The notes: generated by a model from the sequence alone, not told the origin. DNA of 11,838 nt from an uncultured Leptospiraceae bacterium (GCA_937924465.1 CALDSP010000009.1:1-11838), one strand, 5' to 3'; positions 1 through 7,278 are shown, numbered from the stretch's first letter. Numbers and translations: made by a program.

Positions 1-135
1 TTTAGATTCATCTAAATAATACTCTAAATTCTTAGATATGTTAATTTCTTGGGTGAATTCATCTACTTGAATTGTATCTAACCCAAACACAGGTAAGCTA
101 ACCAATAGTAAAAAGTAGAGTAACTTATGTATCAT
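1..135 (-). CDS. N-terminal fragment of a secreted or membrane protein, possibly a 7TMR-DISM-type sensor
   Basis: Reading the minus strand from the ATG at 135-133 gives 45 open codons to the left edge, so the gene is cut by the window. The product starts MIHKLLYFLLLVSLPVFG, a typical signal peptide (one Lys, a Leu/Phe-rich core, small residues at the probable cleavage site near residue 18). The next residues include NLEYYLDES. A short hydrophilic stretch of this kind, of the type 'leYleD', commonly opens the 7TMR-DISM extracellular domain 2 of leptospiral signalling proteins; that assignment is a guess from about ten residues. The start lies inside the last codons of the 313-residue gene (11-bp overlap, 125-135), which suggests translational coupling within one operon. 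The upstream ribosome-binding region is poor (GAAAAA). The coding reading is fairly secure; the family is not. Confidence 0.55.
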   Translation of the reverse strand, partial: MIHKLLYFLLLVSLPVFGLDTIQVDEFTQEINISKNLEYYLDESK

Positions 136-1066
136 GTTTAATTATTTTTTCAAGAAAATCTAAAATAGGAAAAAGAGTAACTTTTAATATTCCAGTCATA
201 ATTGTATTTTTGAAAATCATATATATTAAATTATAAATTCCTAAATCCAAAGGTAAATGAAATTTTTCCCATTCAATAGAAAATTCAAAGGCAAACCTTT
301 GGTTTTTACTCTCATTTTGACTGATTTCTAATTTTTCTTTTTTACCAAATACTCCCCTTAGGAGAGTTGTATTTTCAAAATTTTTATAGTTAGCGTGTAA
401 GTCAATTTCCCCACCTAGCCCTTGAATAGAAATTCCTCCCAGATTGATTAAATCACTCCATTTTACATTTTTAATTTTTAAAAAGCCTTGATTAGGAAAA
501 CAAAGCTCTGTTTTAACTGTTCCGGTTCCAATTTTTAAATCCATATATTTACTAAAAAAAAAGATTTGTGTTGGATATGCTAAATCAAAGTTCGAATTCA
601 AAAGAATAATATCATTGATTTGAATTTTAGAATGAGGCAATTTAGATTTTTCTAAAAAAATTAAATTAGCATTTCTTATGCTACCCCTTTTAATTTTAAT
701 TTTGCTGGGAGGGGGAAGCCAAGAAATTTTTTCTTGAGAAGGAATCCAACTTGTAACTTTTATGTTTGAGTTCCAAACTTTTAGAAAAAAAATTTGAACT
801 CTACCTAAAAACAGATAGAAAGGGTTTATAAAGAAAAAAATTTTTTTGACTTCTAGCTCTACCTCATCTTTTCCAAATTCTTTTTTTAAGTGAAGAAATA
901 TATTTTTACCAAAGAAACAAAATAAGGGTAGAAAAAAAATTCCAAAGTTCATTTTGAGTAGCAAATTGTTCTTTGAAAATTTTTGAGCAAACAAGCAAAG
1001 AAAATACCCTGTCAATAAAATTTGAATTAGGAAATACACTCCAAAACAAATCCAAAAAAATTTCAT
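125..1066 (-). CDS. Membrane-anchored protein of unknown function, possibly AsmA-like
   Basis: This 313-residue protein has an N-terminal membrane segment at about residues 4-27 and a second short hydrophobic stretch at 39-52. After that it is a Lys/Phe-rich, mostly beta-type chain. Residues 123-200 alternate short beta strands in the style of AsmA/DUF748 proteins: a KIKIKRGSIRNANLIF strand pair, then KIQINDIILLNSNFDL, then GFLKIKNVKW. Such proteins sit in the envelope and act in lipid or outer-membrane homeostasis. The resemblance is one of rhythm only, with no diagnostic motif, so the function stays open. The ATG is 1 bp after the stop of the upstream PAS/GAF gene, and the 3' end overlaps the next gene by 11 bp, so all three are very likely one transcript. 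The C-terminus (residues 263-309) is again hydrophobic and could form an amphipathic or membrane-associated helix. Confidence 0.6.
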   Translation of the reverse strand: MKFFWICFGVYFLIQILLTGYFLCLFAQKFSKNNLLLKMNFGIFFLPLFCFFGKNIFLHLKKEFGKDEVELEVKKIFFFINPFYLFLGRVQIFFLKVWNSNIKVTSWIPSQEKISWLPPPSKIKIKRGSIRNANLIFLEKSKLPHSKIQINDIILLNSNFDLAYPTQIFFFSKYMDLKIGTGTVKTELCFPNQGFLKIKNVKWSDLINLGGISIQGLGGEIDLHANYKNFENTTLLRGVFGKKEKLEISQNESKNQRFAFEFSIEWEKFHLPLDLGIYNLIYMIFKNTIMTGILKVTLFPILDFLEKIIKHDT

Positions 1067-1067
1067 T

Positions 1068-3179
1068 TTACACTCGAACTTCTAGACCTAATCCAACTAG
1101 TAACTCTTCCCCTATTTCTTGAATATTTTTATAAATCCAGTCCCATTTTACAAAAAGTTGGTAGCCACGTCGCGTGACAATGGCACTTTCTGTTCCTAAA
1201 ATAGGGGCTTGTTTTAAACTTTTCAGAAAGTCCTGAATTTCCATATATTCCATTCCTTTTTGAAAAATATTCCACCAATTTTCACCATAAACTTCTTCTT
1301 TAGAGTATCCAGAGATTTTTTCTAAAGCAGGGTTTATAAAAAGTATAGTTCCATCTATACGAATTTCACAATAAAAAGCTTTTGTTTCTTGAATAAGAGG
1401 ATCAAAACGAAAATAATTTTCTAAATGATTTTTATCTAAAGTTCTTCGATATAGGTTTATACTTGCTTGGTTTAAAAATATTTCTAAAGTAGACCTTGTT
1501 TCTAAAAAATCTTTATTATGAAAAATAATTATATTTCCTAAGAAAATATTTCTATAGCTTAGTCCTGCTATATAAATTTTTTTACATTCAAGAATATTTT
1601 GGATTTCAGTACATATTTTTTGATTCCAATTTCCATACTGAATGCTATAAAGTCCTTTTGGTAGTTCTATGATGGATTCAGATCTGTTCAGTTGATAAGC
1701 TAAGAGATTTTCTTTTTCTACTTTATAAATTATATCTTTTAAATCTCTTCCAATTTTATTATAGACCTCTCCTATATATTTATCAAAACCAAAAGTAGTA
1801 CGAGTTCTAAAAATTTCTAAAATTGGATCAAAACTATTTACTATAACGGGAGCGTTCTGAGATAGTTCACTGACTTGAGAAGAAATAAAACGATACAGTT
1901 CATTTTCTGTAAAAATTTCCAATAATTTTGTAGAAGAATTTGATAAATAAAGCAATTCATCCGCATAACGTTTGTCTGCATCTTCCTTTTCTTTTCTTTT
2001 AGTTACATCTCTAAACACAAGGATAGCTCCTTTTAGTTCATTGTTTTCATTATAAACAGGATTAGCCTTGTATTCCACAAAAAAGAAAGAACCGTCCTTT
2101 CTCCAAAATAAATCAAACGTTACGTGACATGGAGTTCCTTCTGTATAAGTGACCCTCATAGGGAAGTTTTCTTCTTCTACACTCGTGCCCTCTGCAGAAG
2201 TTGAATGAATTTTTTCTAAAAAGAATTCTCCCATTAGTTCTTCATATTCTAATTCTAATAATTTAAGCGCCTCTGGATTTACATATCGTACTATTCCTTC
2301 GTTATCTAAAAATACAATTCCTTCTGGAAAATTGTTTAAAATTCTTTCTTGTAAAAAAAATTTTTCTTCTTGATTTCTTTTCTTTCTAACTTCTGAAGTA
2401 ATATCTTTAATAAGAATAGAATAGTGAAGTTCACCGAGATATTCAGTTTTTATATATTTGACTTCAATATGAGAATCTCCTTTTAATTCTACTCTATAAG
2501 AATTGGAAAGTTTTTGTTCTATTTCGGGAACAGGAAGCACAATTTTGGAACCAATTAAAAAATCTTCATCAAACCCAATATTTAAATATTTTTTTGCATA
2601 TTCATTAAAGTATTGCATTTCTAAATTTTCATTTGTAATAATTAGTCCATCTTTTTGATCTTGAATGATTTTTTCTATTTCCTGATTAGAGAGCAAAAAA
2701 AACTCATCTTTTTGTAACTTTTTTAAAAGCAACCAATAAGAACTCACATAACTGATTAAAAGAATACTAAAATAGGTATAAAAATTAGATATTTTCATAA
2801 CTAAAATAGAACTTACCAAATTTCCCACTATAGAAAATACAACATATAACAATAGGAAAGTTTGATGATGAATACTGTTGGCAACAATTAAAAAAATTGC
2901 AAAACTAACTGCCAAATGATGAGGTTCAAAATTGGTTTTATAACACTTATAAATAGCATGATGAGAAACAATTAAGAAAAATACATGTGAGAGTTTTTCT
3001 AAATTTAACTTTAAAGTTTTGTTATCTGTTTTTAAATAGTAGCTAATTACAACTCCAAAAATAAAAAACAAAATCCTAAGAGGGAGATCATTTTCTTGTT
3101 CTGAATCAAAGAACCTTAAAATGATCCCATTTAAAAGGTAACCAAAAGAAATGAGAAAAATTGTAATTCTAATCAGCAT
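1068..3179 (-). CDS. Membrane multi-sensor protein: TM region, PAS-PAS-GAF-PAS, no output domain
   Basis: The 703-residue protein begins with about five or six membrane helices (roughly 4-22, 33-48, 62-80, 84-104, 106-128, 132-152). PAS 1 is at about 163-266 (ends LIKDITSE). PAS 2 is at 277-397 (PEGIVFLDNEGIVRYVNPEA; ends LVFRDVTKRKEK). A GAF-like region follows at about 410-575. PAS 3 is at 590-703 (IRIDGTILFINPALEKISGYSKEEVYG; ends LLVGLGLEVRV). The chain stops exactly where a histidine kinase or GGDEF domain would normally follow, and I see no HisKA, HATPase, GGDEF, EAL or HTH signature. The next gene starts 1 bp after the stop and encodes no kinase, so a simple frameshift does not explain the absence. 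The gene is divergent from a histidine kinase, so it may feed that kinase or another partner; this is inference. The ATG at 3179 has no clear Shine-Dalgarno. PAS calls are secure, the GAF call moderate, the ligands unknown. Confidence 0.85.
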   Translation of the reverse strand: MLIRITIFLISFGYLLNGIILRFFDSEQENDLPLRILFFIFGVVISYYLKTDNKTLKLNLEKLSHVFFLIVSHHAIYKCYKTNFEPHHLAVSFAIFLIVANSIHHQTFLLLYVVFSIVGNLVSSILVMKISNFYTYFSILLISYVSSYWLLLKKLQKDEFFLLSNQEIEKIIQDQKDGLIITNENLEMQYFNEYAKKYLNIGFDEDFLIGSKIVLPVPEIEQKLSNSYRVELKGDSHIEVKYIKTEYLGELHYSILIKDITSEVRKKRNQEEKFFLQERILNNFPEGIVFLDNEGIVRYVNPEALKLLELEYEELMGEFFLEKIHSTSAEGTSVEEENFPMRVTYTEGTPCHVTFDLFWRKDGSFFFVEYKANPVYNENNELKGAILVFRDVTKRKEKEDADKRYADELLYLSNSSTKLLEIFTENELYRFISSQVSELSQNAPVIVNSFDPILEIFRTRTTFGFDKYIGEVYNKIGRDLKDIIYKVEKENLLAYQLNRSESIIELPKGLYSIQYGNWNQKICTEIQNILECKKIYIAGLSYRNIFLGNIIIFHNKDFLETRSTLEIFLNQASINLYRRTLDKNHLENYFRFDPLIQETKAFYCEIRIDGTILFINPALEKISGYSKEEVYGENWWNIFQKGMEYMEIQDFLKSLKQAPILGTESAIVTRRGYQLFVKWDWIYKNIQEIGEELLVGLGLEVRV

Positions 3180-3266
3180 TTATTTTTATTTTCGGATTGA
3201 ATTTATAATCCTATTTCTTATTTTTATTTTACTAGTGATTAATTCAGGCAATTAGTGAAAAACCCT

Positions 3267-3272
3267 TAAAAT
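3267..3272 (+). promoter_or_regulatory. Possible -10 box for the histidine kinase gene, implying a leaderless mRNA
   Basis: TAAAAT ends 8 nt before the ATG at 3281, so transcription would start at or within a base or two of the start codon. There is no Shine-Dalgarno between them. No good -35 is visible at the proper distance (TTCAGG, 3243-3248, is poor). The same spacing and nearly the same downstream bases occur before the SPOR gene. A perfect TATAAT further upstream (3204-3209, plus strand) is an alternative that would give a leader of about 65 nt, but it also lacks a clear -35. Confidence 0.35.
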
Positions 3273-3280
3273 ACATTTCT

Positions 3281-5404
3281 ATGAAAATTCCAATTTTCTT
3301 TAATGTCATAAATTTTTTTTCCAATAAAGAAAAAATTTATATTGCCTCTAAAATCAATTTAATTACAGCCGCCATAAGTATTCTCTGTGTTCCTTTGTAT
3401 TTTATAAATCCAAATCATATTTACAGGTGGCTTTTTATTCACATAGCAACCATAATTGCAATAGGTTTATCAACGTATTTTTTAAAAAAGAAAAGCGTGA
3501 GTCATGCAGGTTGGACTTCTATTTTAATTTATTGGATTGTTTTAACATACCTTAGTTTCACTTCTGGAGGAGTTCAATCTCCTATCCCATATTTTTACCT
3601 TTTCCCAATACTTTTCAGTTACTTAGTGCTTGATACTAGAGTGGGATTACTCATTACTGTTCTTTCTTTACTGACTATAATGTATATGTATTTTGATCCT
3701 TTGAAAATTGTAGTAAAGGATTTTCAATCAAATAATTTAGATTGGCTTTTTACAATAGAAATTTTTCTTATTACGATTTATTTTATAGTCCTAGCTATTT
3801 TTTCGGTAACTAAAATTAGTTTCTATAAACTACAAAAAGAAAACGCAAGAAAACGAATTGCTGAAAAGAAATTAAAAAGTCTAAACAGAAATTTAAAAAA
3901 CATTTTAGAATCTGTCATAAGTGTAGGACTTATAGTAACTAACCATAAAGGAATCATAAAATCTTTTAATAAAGGAGCTCAAAATATTTTTGGTTATACT
4001 CCCAGTGAGCTTATAAACAAGGTCAACATTATTTCTTTTTTTGATTTTGAAGAGTTGAATAATGAGAGTTCTAAAGAGAATATAAATTTTGAATTTCTTT
4101 TCAATTCCTTAGTTTTTGATATTACTGAAAATTGTCCCAAACGCGAAGAATGTAATTTTATTAAAAAAGATACAAGCAAATGCAGAGTTGATTTAACTAT
4201 AACTCCATTGTATTCCGATAAAAATTCTATATCTGGATATTTATTTACCGTTTTTGATGTGACAAAATCTTATACAACGAAAACTATCATAGAAATTTTA
4301 AATAAGGAATTAGAAGAAAAAGTAAGTCAAAGAACCTTAGAGCTCAAACAAGCAAATGAAAGTTTATTAGAAATGAATTTAAAAATGCAAAAAACATTAG
4401 AGGAACTTTCTAATACACAAAAATATTTAATTCAAAGTGAAAAATTAGCAGCACTCGGACAACTCTCTGCCGCTATTGGGCATGAATTAAATACCCCTAT
4501 TGGAGCAATTATTTCATCTAGTTATGTTCAAAAAGATTTTATTGAAAATACTTGTATTCCAACTTTAAAACAATTATATCAATTAAAGGATAGTGAATTT
4601 CAACTTATTATGAACTTGCTCAATGAATGCAGAGAATTCATGAAAGATAACAATACTCCAATTACAAGAAGTGATAAAAAGTACATTCAAAGTCAATTAC
4701 AAAAAAATCCTTTCTTGAGTAAAGAAGATATAGAAATTCTTTTTGAAATTGGTTTAGATTATTCTAAACCCAAAATACAAGAGCTCCTATTTTATGAAAA
4801 TATATCACACATAATAAAAATTTTACATTTCTTTTGTCAGGTAAAGAAGACAAATCAAATTATTCAGATTGCCGGCGAAAAAGCAAATACTGTTTTGAAA
4901 TCTCTAAGGTTATATCTTTCTGATCCAGTAGATGATAAATTAGAATCGGTTTATTTATCTAAAGAAATTGAAATTATTCTTACTTTAAACCAAAACAGAA
5001 TCAAATCAGGAATTGAAGTGGTTCGAGAGTGGAATGCAAGAGAACCTTTTATGGGGAATAAAGGAAGTTTAAATCAAGTTTGGATTAATCTCATCAATAA
5101 CGCAATTGATTCTATGAATGGAAAAGGAATCTTAAAAATTAGTTCCAAATTAGAAGATAATTTTATTATAATATCCTTTGAAGATAACGGGAAAGGGATA
5201 CCCATTGAAATTCATAATAAAATTTTTGAACCATTTTTTAGTACTAAAAAGGATGGAAACGGTACAGGCCTAGGATTATATATTTGTAAAAAAATTATTG
5301 AAAAAATAAACGGGAGTATTACTTTTACAAGTGAACCAAACAAAACTATTTTTCAAGTCAAAATTCCTTTTATAGAACTAACTTCACAAGAAAGTTTAAA
5401 TTAA
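3281..5404 (+). CDS. Membrane PAS-domain sensor histidine kinase (orphan)
   Basis: This 707-residue kinase would autophosphorylate a histidine and pass the phosphate to a response regulator; none is encoded nearby. About six membrane helices occupy residues 25-177, with a TSGGVQSP motif at 94-101 as seen in other multi-pass kinase sensor regions. A PAS domain follows (about 203-330, ends LFTVFDVTKS), then a coiled coil (335-385). The H-box is EKLAALGQLSAAIGHELNTP, with His401 as phosphoacceptor. The ATPase domain has an N-box (NLINNAID, 603-610), G1 (DNGKGI, 635-640), F-box (PFFST) and G2 (GTGLGLY, 661-667), all intact. Between the H-box and the second dimerisation helix (KANTVLKSLRLYL, 534-546) lie about 140 residues, far more than the usual short linker. 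The ATG has no Shine-Dalgarno and sits 8 nt after a TAAAAT box. The stop overlaps that of the WYL gene on the other strand by 4 bp. Confidence 0.93.
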   Translation: MKIPIFFNVINFFSNKEKIYIASKINLITAAISILCVPLYFINPNHIYRWLFIHIATIIAIGLSTYFLKKKSVSHAGWTSILIYWIVLTYLSFTSGGVQSPIPYFYLFPILFSYLVLDTRVGLLITVLSLLTIMYMYFDPLKIVVKDFQSNNLDWLFTIEIFLITIYFIVLAIFSVTKISFYKLQKENARKRIAEKKLKSLNRNLKNILESVISVGLIVTNHKGIIKSFNKGAQNIFGYTPSELINKVNIISFFDFEELNNESSKENINFEFLFNSLVFDITENCPKREECNFIKKDTSKCRVDLTITPLYSDKNSISGYLFTVFDVTKSYTTKTIIEILNKELEEKVSQRTLELKQANESLLEMNLKMQKTLEELSNTQKYLIQSEKLAALGQLSAAIGHELNTPIGAIISSSYVQKDFIENTCIPTLKQLYQLKDSEFQLIMNLLNECREFMKDNNTPITRSDKKYIQSQLQKNPFLSKEDIEILFEIGLDYSKPKIQELLFYENISHIIKILHFFCQVKKTNQIIQIAGEKANTVLKSLRLYLSDPVDDKLESVYLSKEIEIILTLNQNRIKSGIEVVREWNAREPFMGNKGSLNQVWINLINNAIDSMNGKGILKISSKLEDNFIIISFEDNGKGIPIEIHNKIFEPFFSTKKDGNGTGLGLYICKKIIEKINGSITFTSEPNKTIFQVKIPFIELTSQESLN

Positions 5405-6414
5405 ACATCTTCTTCATCCTCATATAACTTAAGAATTTTTTGTAAATATTTTTTATATTCCATATATAAAGATTCTGGAGACATTTCTAAAACTACATCT
5501 TCATATCTCCAAATAAACGAAAACATAGCTGGAAGGTTAGTTACCTTTAAAACATACTCATTTCCTTTTTTTATAAATGGATGTGGCTCTAAAAATATTT
5601 TTAACTTCCATTCATTTTGAGGATTTACTTTAAGAGTAATTTCTATTGGTTCATGAATTTTAAAATTAAGAGCATGATAATTTTTATCATCTTCGGAAAT
5701 AGAGTAATTGAATAGAAATACAGAGGAAATTTCTTGGCATTTTAATATTTTTGAAAGATGAAATCGTTTACGTTGTTTCTCTTTTCTATCATAAGCAATT
5801 AGATAAGAATCTATATGATTTCTTTTCGTTATATGGATTGGATCAATTTCTTTTTCTACTTTCTCTTCAATAAAATTTTTATAATAGGTAATTTTTAGAG
5901 GTATTTTGTTTCGAATAGCCAAAAGGATTTGTTCTAAAATTTTTTTATTTTCTTCTGTTTGCTGTAAATCTTTGAGTTTCACTTGAAACGGAAAATAATT
6001 CATGTTTTTATGAAAAATTTTTTGAAAAGCAGTATACAAATTGTATTCTAGCTCTTCTAAACTTTCTTGTGAAAATACAATGGACAAAATACCAAGCTCC
6101 TCTCTTGTAAATTGAACTTTACTTACTTCAATGGGGGTTTCTAATTTATAAATTTTTTTTTGTCCTTCTTTTCCTAGTGTTTGAATTACAAAACCTAGCT
6201 CTTGCAAAGCATCAATGTCTCTTTGTAATTTTTTTAAAAATGAGTCTTCTGCAAGATTGCTATCATAAAACCTTGGGAGTAATTCTTTGATTTTAGAAGA
6301 ACTCAAACCTGTAGGGTGTTTTTTTAAAGTTAAAACTAATGCTGCAAGTCTTTCTTCGGTAGGATTGATTTTAGAAGGATTTATACCGAGGTCTATGTTT
6401 TCAATTTCTTCCAT
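5401..6414 (-). CDS. WYL-domain transcriptional regulator (YafY/PafBC-like)
   Basis: The 337-residue protein has the layout of WYL regulators. An N-terminal winged helix-turn-helix spans about 18-92 (includes KKLQRDIDALQELGF, the usual second half of this HTH). A linker follows, then a WYL domain at about 155-225, in which the signature tripeptide is SYL (203-205) instead of WYL and is followed by RKRFHLSKI (215-223). A C-terminal WCX extension covers about 258-325. WYL domains bind nucleic acid or small ligands and control DNA binding; the ligand here is unknown. The ATG at 6414 has a good Shine-Dalgarno (GAGGG, 4 nt upstream). The gene follows the DUF1858 gene by 18 bp and so belongs to its transcript. 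Its stop codon overlaps the stop of the convergent histidine kinase gene. It could regulate its own operon or bfr; that is inference. Confidence 0.88.
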   Translation of the reverse strand: MEEIENIDLGINPSKINPTEERLAALVLTLKKHPTGLSSSKIKELLPRFYDSNLAEDSFLKKLQRDIDALQELGFVIQTLGKEGQKKIYKLETPIEVSKVQFTREELGILSIVFSQESLEELEYNLYTAFQKIFHKNMNYFPFQVKLKDLQQTEENKKILEQILLAIRNKIPLKITYYKNFIEEKVEKEIDPIHITKRNHIDSYLIAYDRKEKQRKRFHLSKILKCQEISSVFLFNYSISEDDKNYHALNFKIHEPIEITLKVNPQNEWKLKIFLEPHPFIKKGNEYVLKVTNLPAMFSFIWRYEDVVLEMSPESLYMEYKKYLQKILKLYEDEEDV

Positions 6415-6432
6415 AGGGCCCTCGGTGAATTT

Positions 6433-6660
6433 TTACTCTTCGTTTTCGTCTGAAAACAAATTGTTCAAGCTATCTAGTAACATATCTACTTCTACACCAT
6501 ATCCCAAACAAACTTGTTCAATGGTTTCAAATTCATTAATGGAACAGTGAGAGCATCCACCTAAATGGTAACTTGAAAAAACAAGTCCCGCCTCTGGGTG
6601 CAATGCAATTGCTTCTCCCACTGTCATTTCTTTATAAAATCGTGGCTTTGTAGATTCCAT
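6433..6660 (-). CDS. Small DUF1858 CxxC redox-disulfide protein
   Basis: The 75-residue protein matches DUF1858 in size and pattern: MTVGEAIALHPEAGLVFSSY, then GGCSHCS, then an ETIEQVCLGYGV helix. This family (hybrid-cluster-associated redox disulfide proteins) has a CxxC pair, here Cys36 and Cys39, thought to form a reversible disulfide; biochemical knowledge of it is thin. A third cysteine is at position 51. The acidic tail is SDENEE. The start is well fixed: AAAGGAGGG lies 4 nt before the ATG at 6660. The gene lies 62 bp downstream of bfr, has its own promoter in that gap, and is followed after 18 bp by the WYL gene. Its place next to bacterioferritin suggests a role in redox or iron handling, possibly analogous to the Bfd ferredoxin next to bfr in other bacteria, but that is speculation. 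Confidence 0.85.
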   Translation of the reverse strand: MESTKPRFYKEMTVGEAIALHPEAGLVFSSYHLGGCSHCSINEFETIEQVCLGYGVEVDMLLDSLNNLFSDENEE

Positions 6661-6663
6661 AAA

Positions 6664-6671
6664 CCCTCCTT
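6664..6671 (-). promoter_or_regulatory. Strong Shine-Dalgarno of the DUF1858 gene
   Basis: Read on the minus strand, AAAGGAGGG precedes the ATG at 6660 with a short spacer (TTT). It is one of the two best ribosome-binding sites in the window and fixes the start of the DUF1858 protein. The kinase, SPOR and gyrB genes have no such site. Confidence 0.8.
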
Positions 6672-6693
6672 TTTTCTAAATTATTTAAACTTT

Positions 6694-6722
6694 ATTTTAG
6701 AGATCAAGAAAATATTTTTCAA
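6694..6722 (-). promoter_or_regulatory. Sigma70-type promoter of the DUF1858-WYL operon
   Basis: On the minus strand, TTGAAA (6722-6717) and TAAAAT (6699-6694) are separated by exactly 17 bp, each one mismatch from the -35 and -10 consensus. Transcription would start near 6687, giving a leader of about 27 nt that carries the GGAGG site. The -35 lies directly after the bfr stop codon (6723), so DUF1858 and WYL can be transcribed without bfr. Read-through from bfr is also possible because no terminator is visible between them. Confidence 0.55.
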
Positions 6723-7193
6723 CTAAGACTCCAACTGTTGAGCCAAATAGTTTTCAATTCCTATTTCCTTGATAATGTGTAGTTGTGCTTCTAACCAATC
6801 TGTATGTTCTTCTTCTGAAACTAAGATTTTTTCTAGAAGTTCTTTACTACCATTATCTTTATTTCGAGTAGAAATTTCAATTCCACGATTCAATCGCTCA
6901 ATAGCCTCGTATTCAAGAGCTAAATCTTTTTCAAACATATCTTTTACATTCGTGCCTACTCGAATTTTCATGTAACGCTGCAAATCTGGTGTTCCTTCTA
7001 AGAAAAGTATTCTTTCAATGACGCTATCTGCATGTTTCATTTCCCCAATAGATTCTTTTTTCATGTATTCTGCAATTTTTTTATATCCCCAATTTTGGCA
7101 CATTTTTGAATGTATAAAGTATTGGTTTATAGCGGTTAGCTCTGCTGCCAAAACTTCTCCTAAAATCTCAAGTACTTCTGAATTTCCTTTCAT
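6723..7193 (-). CDS. bfr: Bacterioferritin, haem-type ferritin (start corrected)
   Basis: This is a 156-residue bacterioferritin, the subunit of the 24-mer cytoplasmic shell that oxidises Fe(II) and stores Fe(III). All di-iron ferroxidase ligands are present at the E. coli numbers: Glu18, Glu51, His54, Glu94, Glu127 and His130. Met52, the axial haem ligand at the subunit interface, is also there. Landmarks are AELTAINQYFIHSKM, EMKHAD, ERILFLEG and EEEHTDWLE. An ATG 12 nt upstream (7205) is in frame, but GGAGG (7203-7199) overlaps it and sits 5 nt before the ATG at 7193. That choice also restores the family N-terminus MKG and the canonical residue numbers, so 7193 is the start. A Fur/PerR-like operator and a TATAAT box lie upstream. 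Downstream come DUF1858 and WYL. Confidence 0.96.
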   Translation of the reverse strand: MKGNSEVLEILGEVLAAELTAINQYFIHSKMCQNWGYKKIAEYMKKESIGEMKHADSVIERILFLEGTPDLQRYMKIRVGTNVKDMFEKDLALEYEAIERLNRGIEISTRNKDNGSKELLEKILVSEEEHTDWLEAQLHIIKEIGIENYLAQQLES

Positions 7194-7198
7194 CTTTT

Positions 7199-7203
7199 CC
7201 TCC
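7199..7203 (-). promoter_or_regulatory. Shine-Dalgarno of bfr that decides the start
   Basis: GGAGG on the minus strand is followed by AAAAG and the ATG at 7193. It overlaps the alternative in-frame ATG (7205-7203), which therefore cannot use it. The site favours a 156-residue over a 160-residue product. Confidence 0.85.
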
Positions 7204-7234
7204 ATTTAATTTCATTATTAAGCCGTTAATTCTT

Positions 7235-7240
7235 ATTATA
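7235..7240 (-). promoter_or_regulatory. -10 box of the bfr promoter
   Basis: A perfect TATAAT lies on the minus strand. A start near 7228 would give a leader of about 35 nt with the GGAGG site. No good -35 is seen at 7258-7263 (AAATTT), and that position touches the edge of the 7260-7278 palindrome, so the promoter looks weak and regulator-dependent. Confidence 0.5.
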
Positions 7241-7259
7241 GAAATTCTGACAATCATAA

Positions 7260-7278
7260 ATTTAGAATAATTCTAAAT
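7260..7278. promoter_or_regulatory. Fur/PerR-type operator (perfect 9-1-9 palindrome) upstream of bfr
   Basis: ATTTAGAATAATTCTAAAT is a perfect inverted repeat around a single central A (7269). Its core TTAGAATAATTCTAA has the 7-1-7 layout of Fur-family boxes and is close to the PerR box (TTATAATNATTATAA), differing by one symmetric base pair per arm. It is centred about 41 bp upstream of the predicted bfr start, overlapping the -35 region. The regulator would be Fur, PerR or a relative encoded elsewhere. Peroxide-sensing PerR control of an iron-storage gene would make biological sense. The palindrome is seen directly; which protein binds is inference. Confidence 0.7.

Noticed and set aside
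554..562. Runs of 8-9 A/T in the unknown membrane protein gene as phase-variation tracts
   Set aside because: Runs of this length are common throughout this low-GC sequence and the reading frame is intact; nothing marks these as switching sites.
3180..3280. Promoter for the PAS/GAF gene in the divergent intergenic region
   Set aside because: A TATAAA-like box exists on the minus strand (about 3203-3208), but no -35 lies at 16-18 bp and the region is almost all A/T, so no confident call is possible.
6675..6689. TAAATTATTTA palindrome near the DUF1858 transcription start as a third Fur/PerR box
   Set aside because: Only 9 of 14 positions fit the PerR consensus and it is purely A/T, which is expected by chance here.
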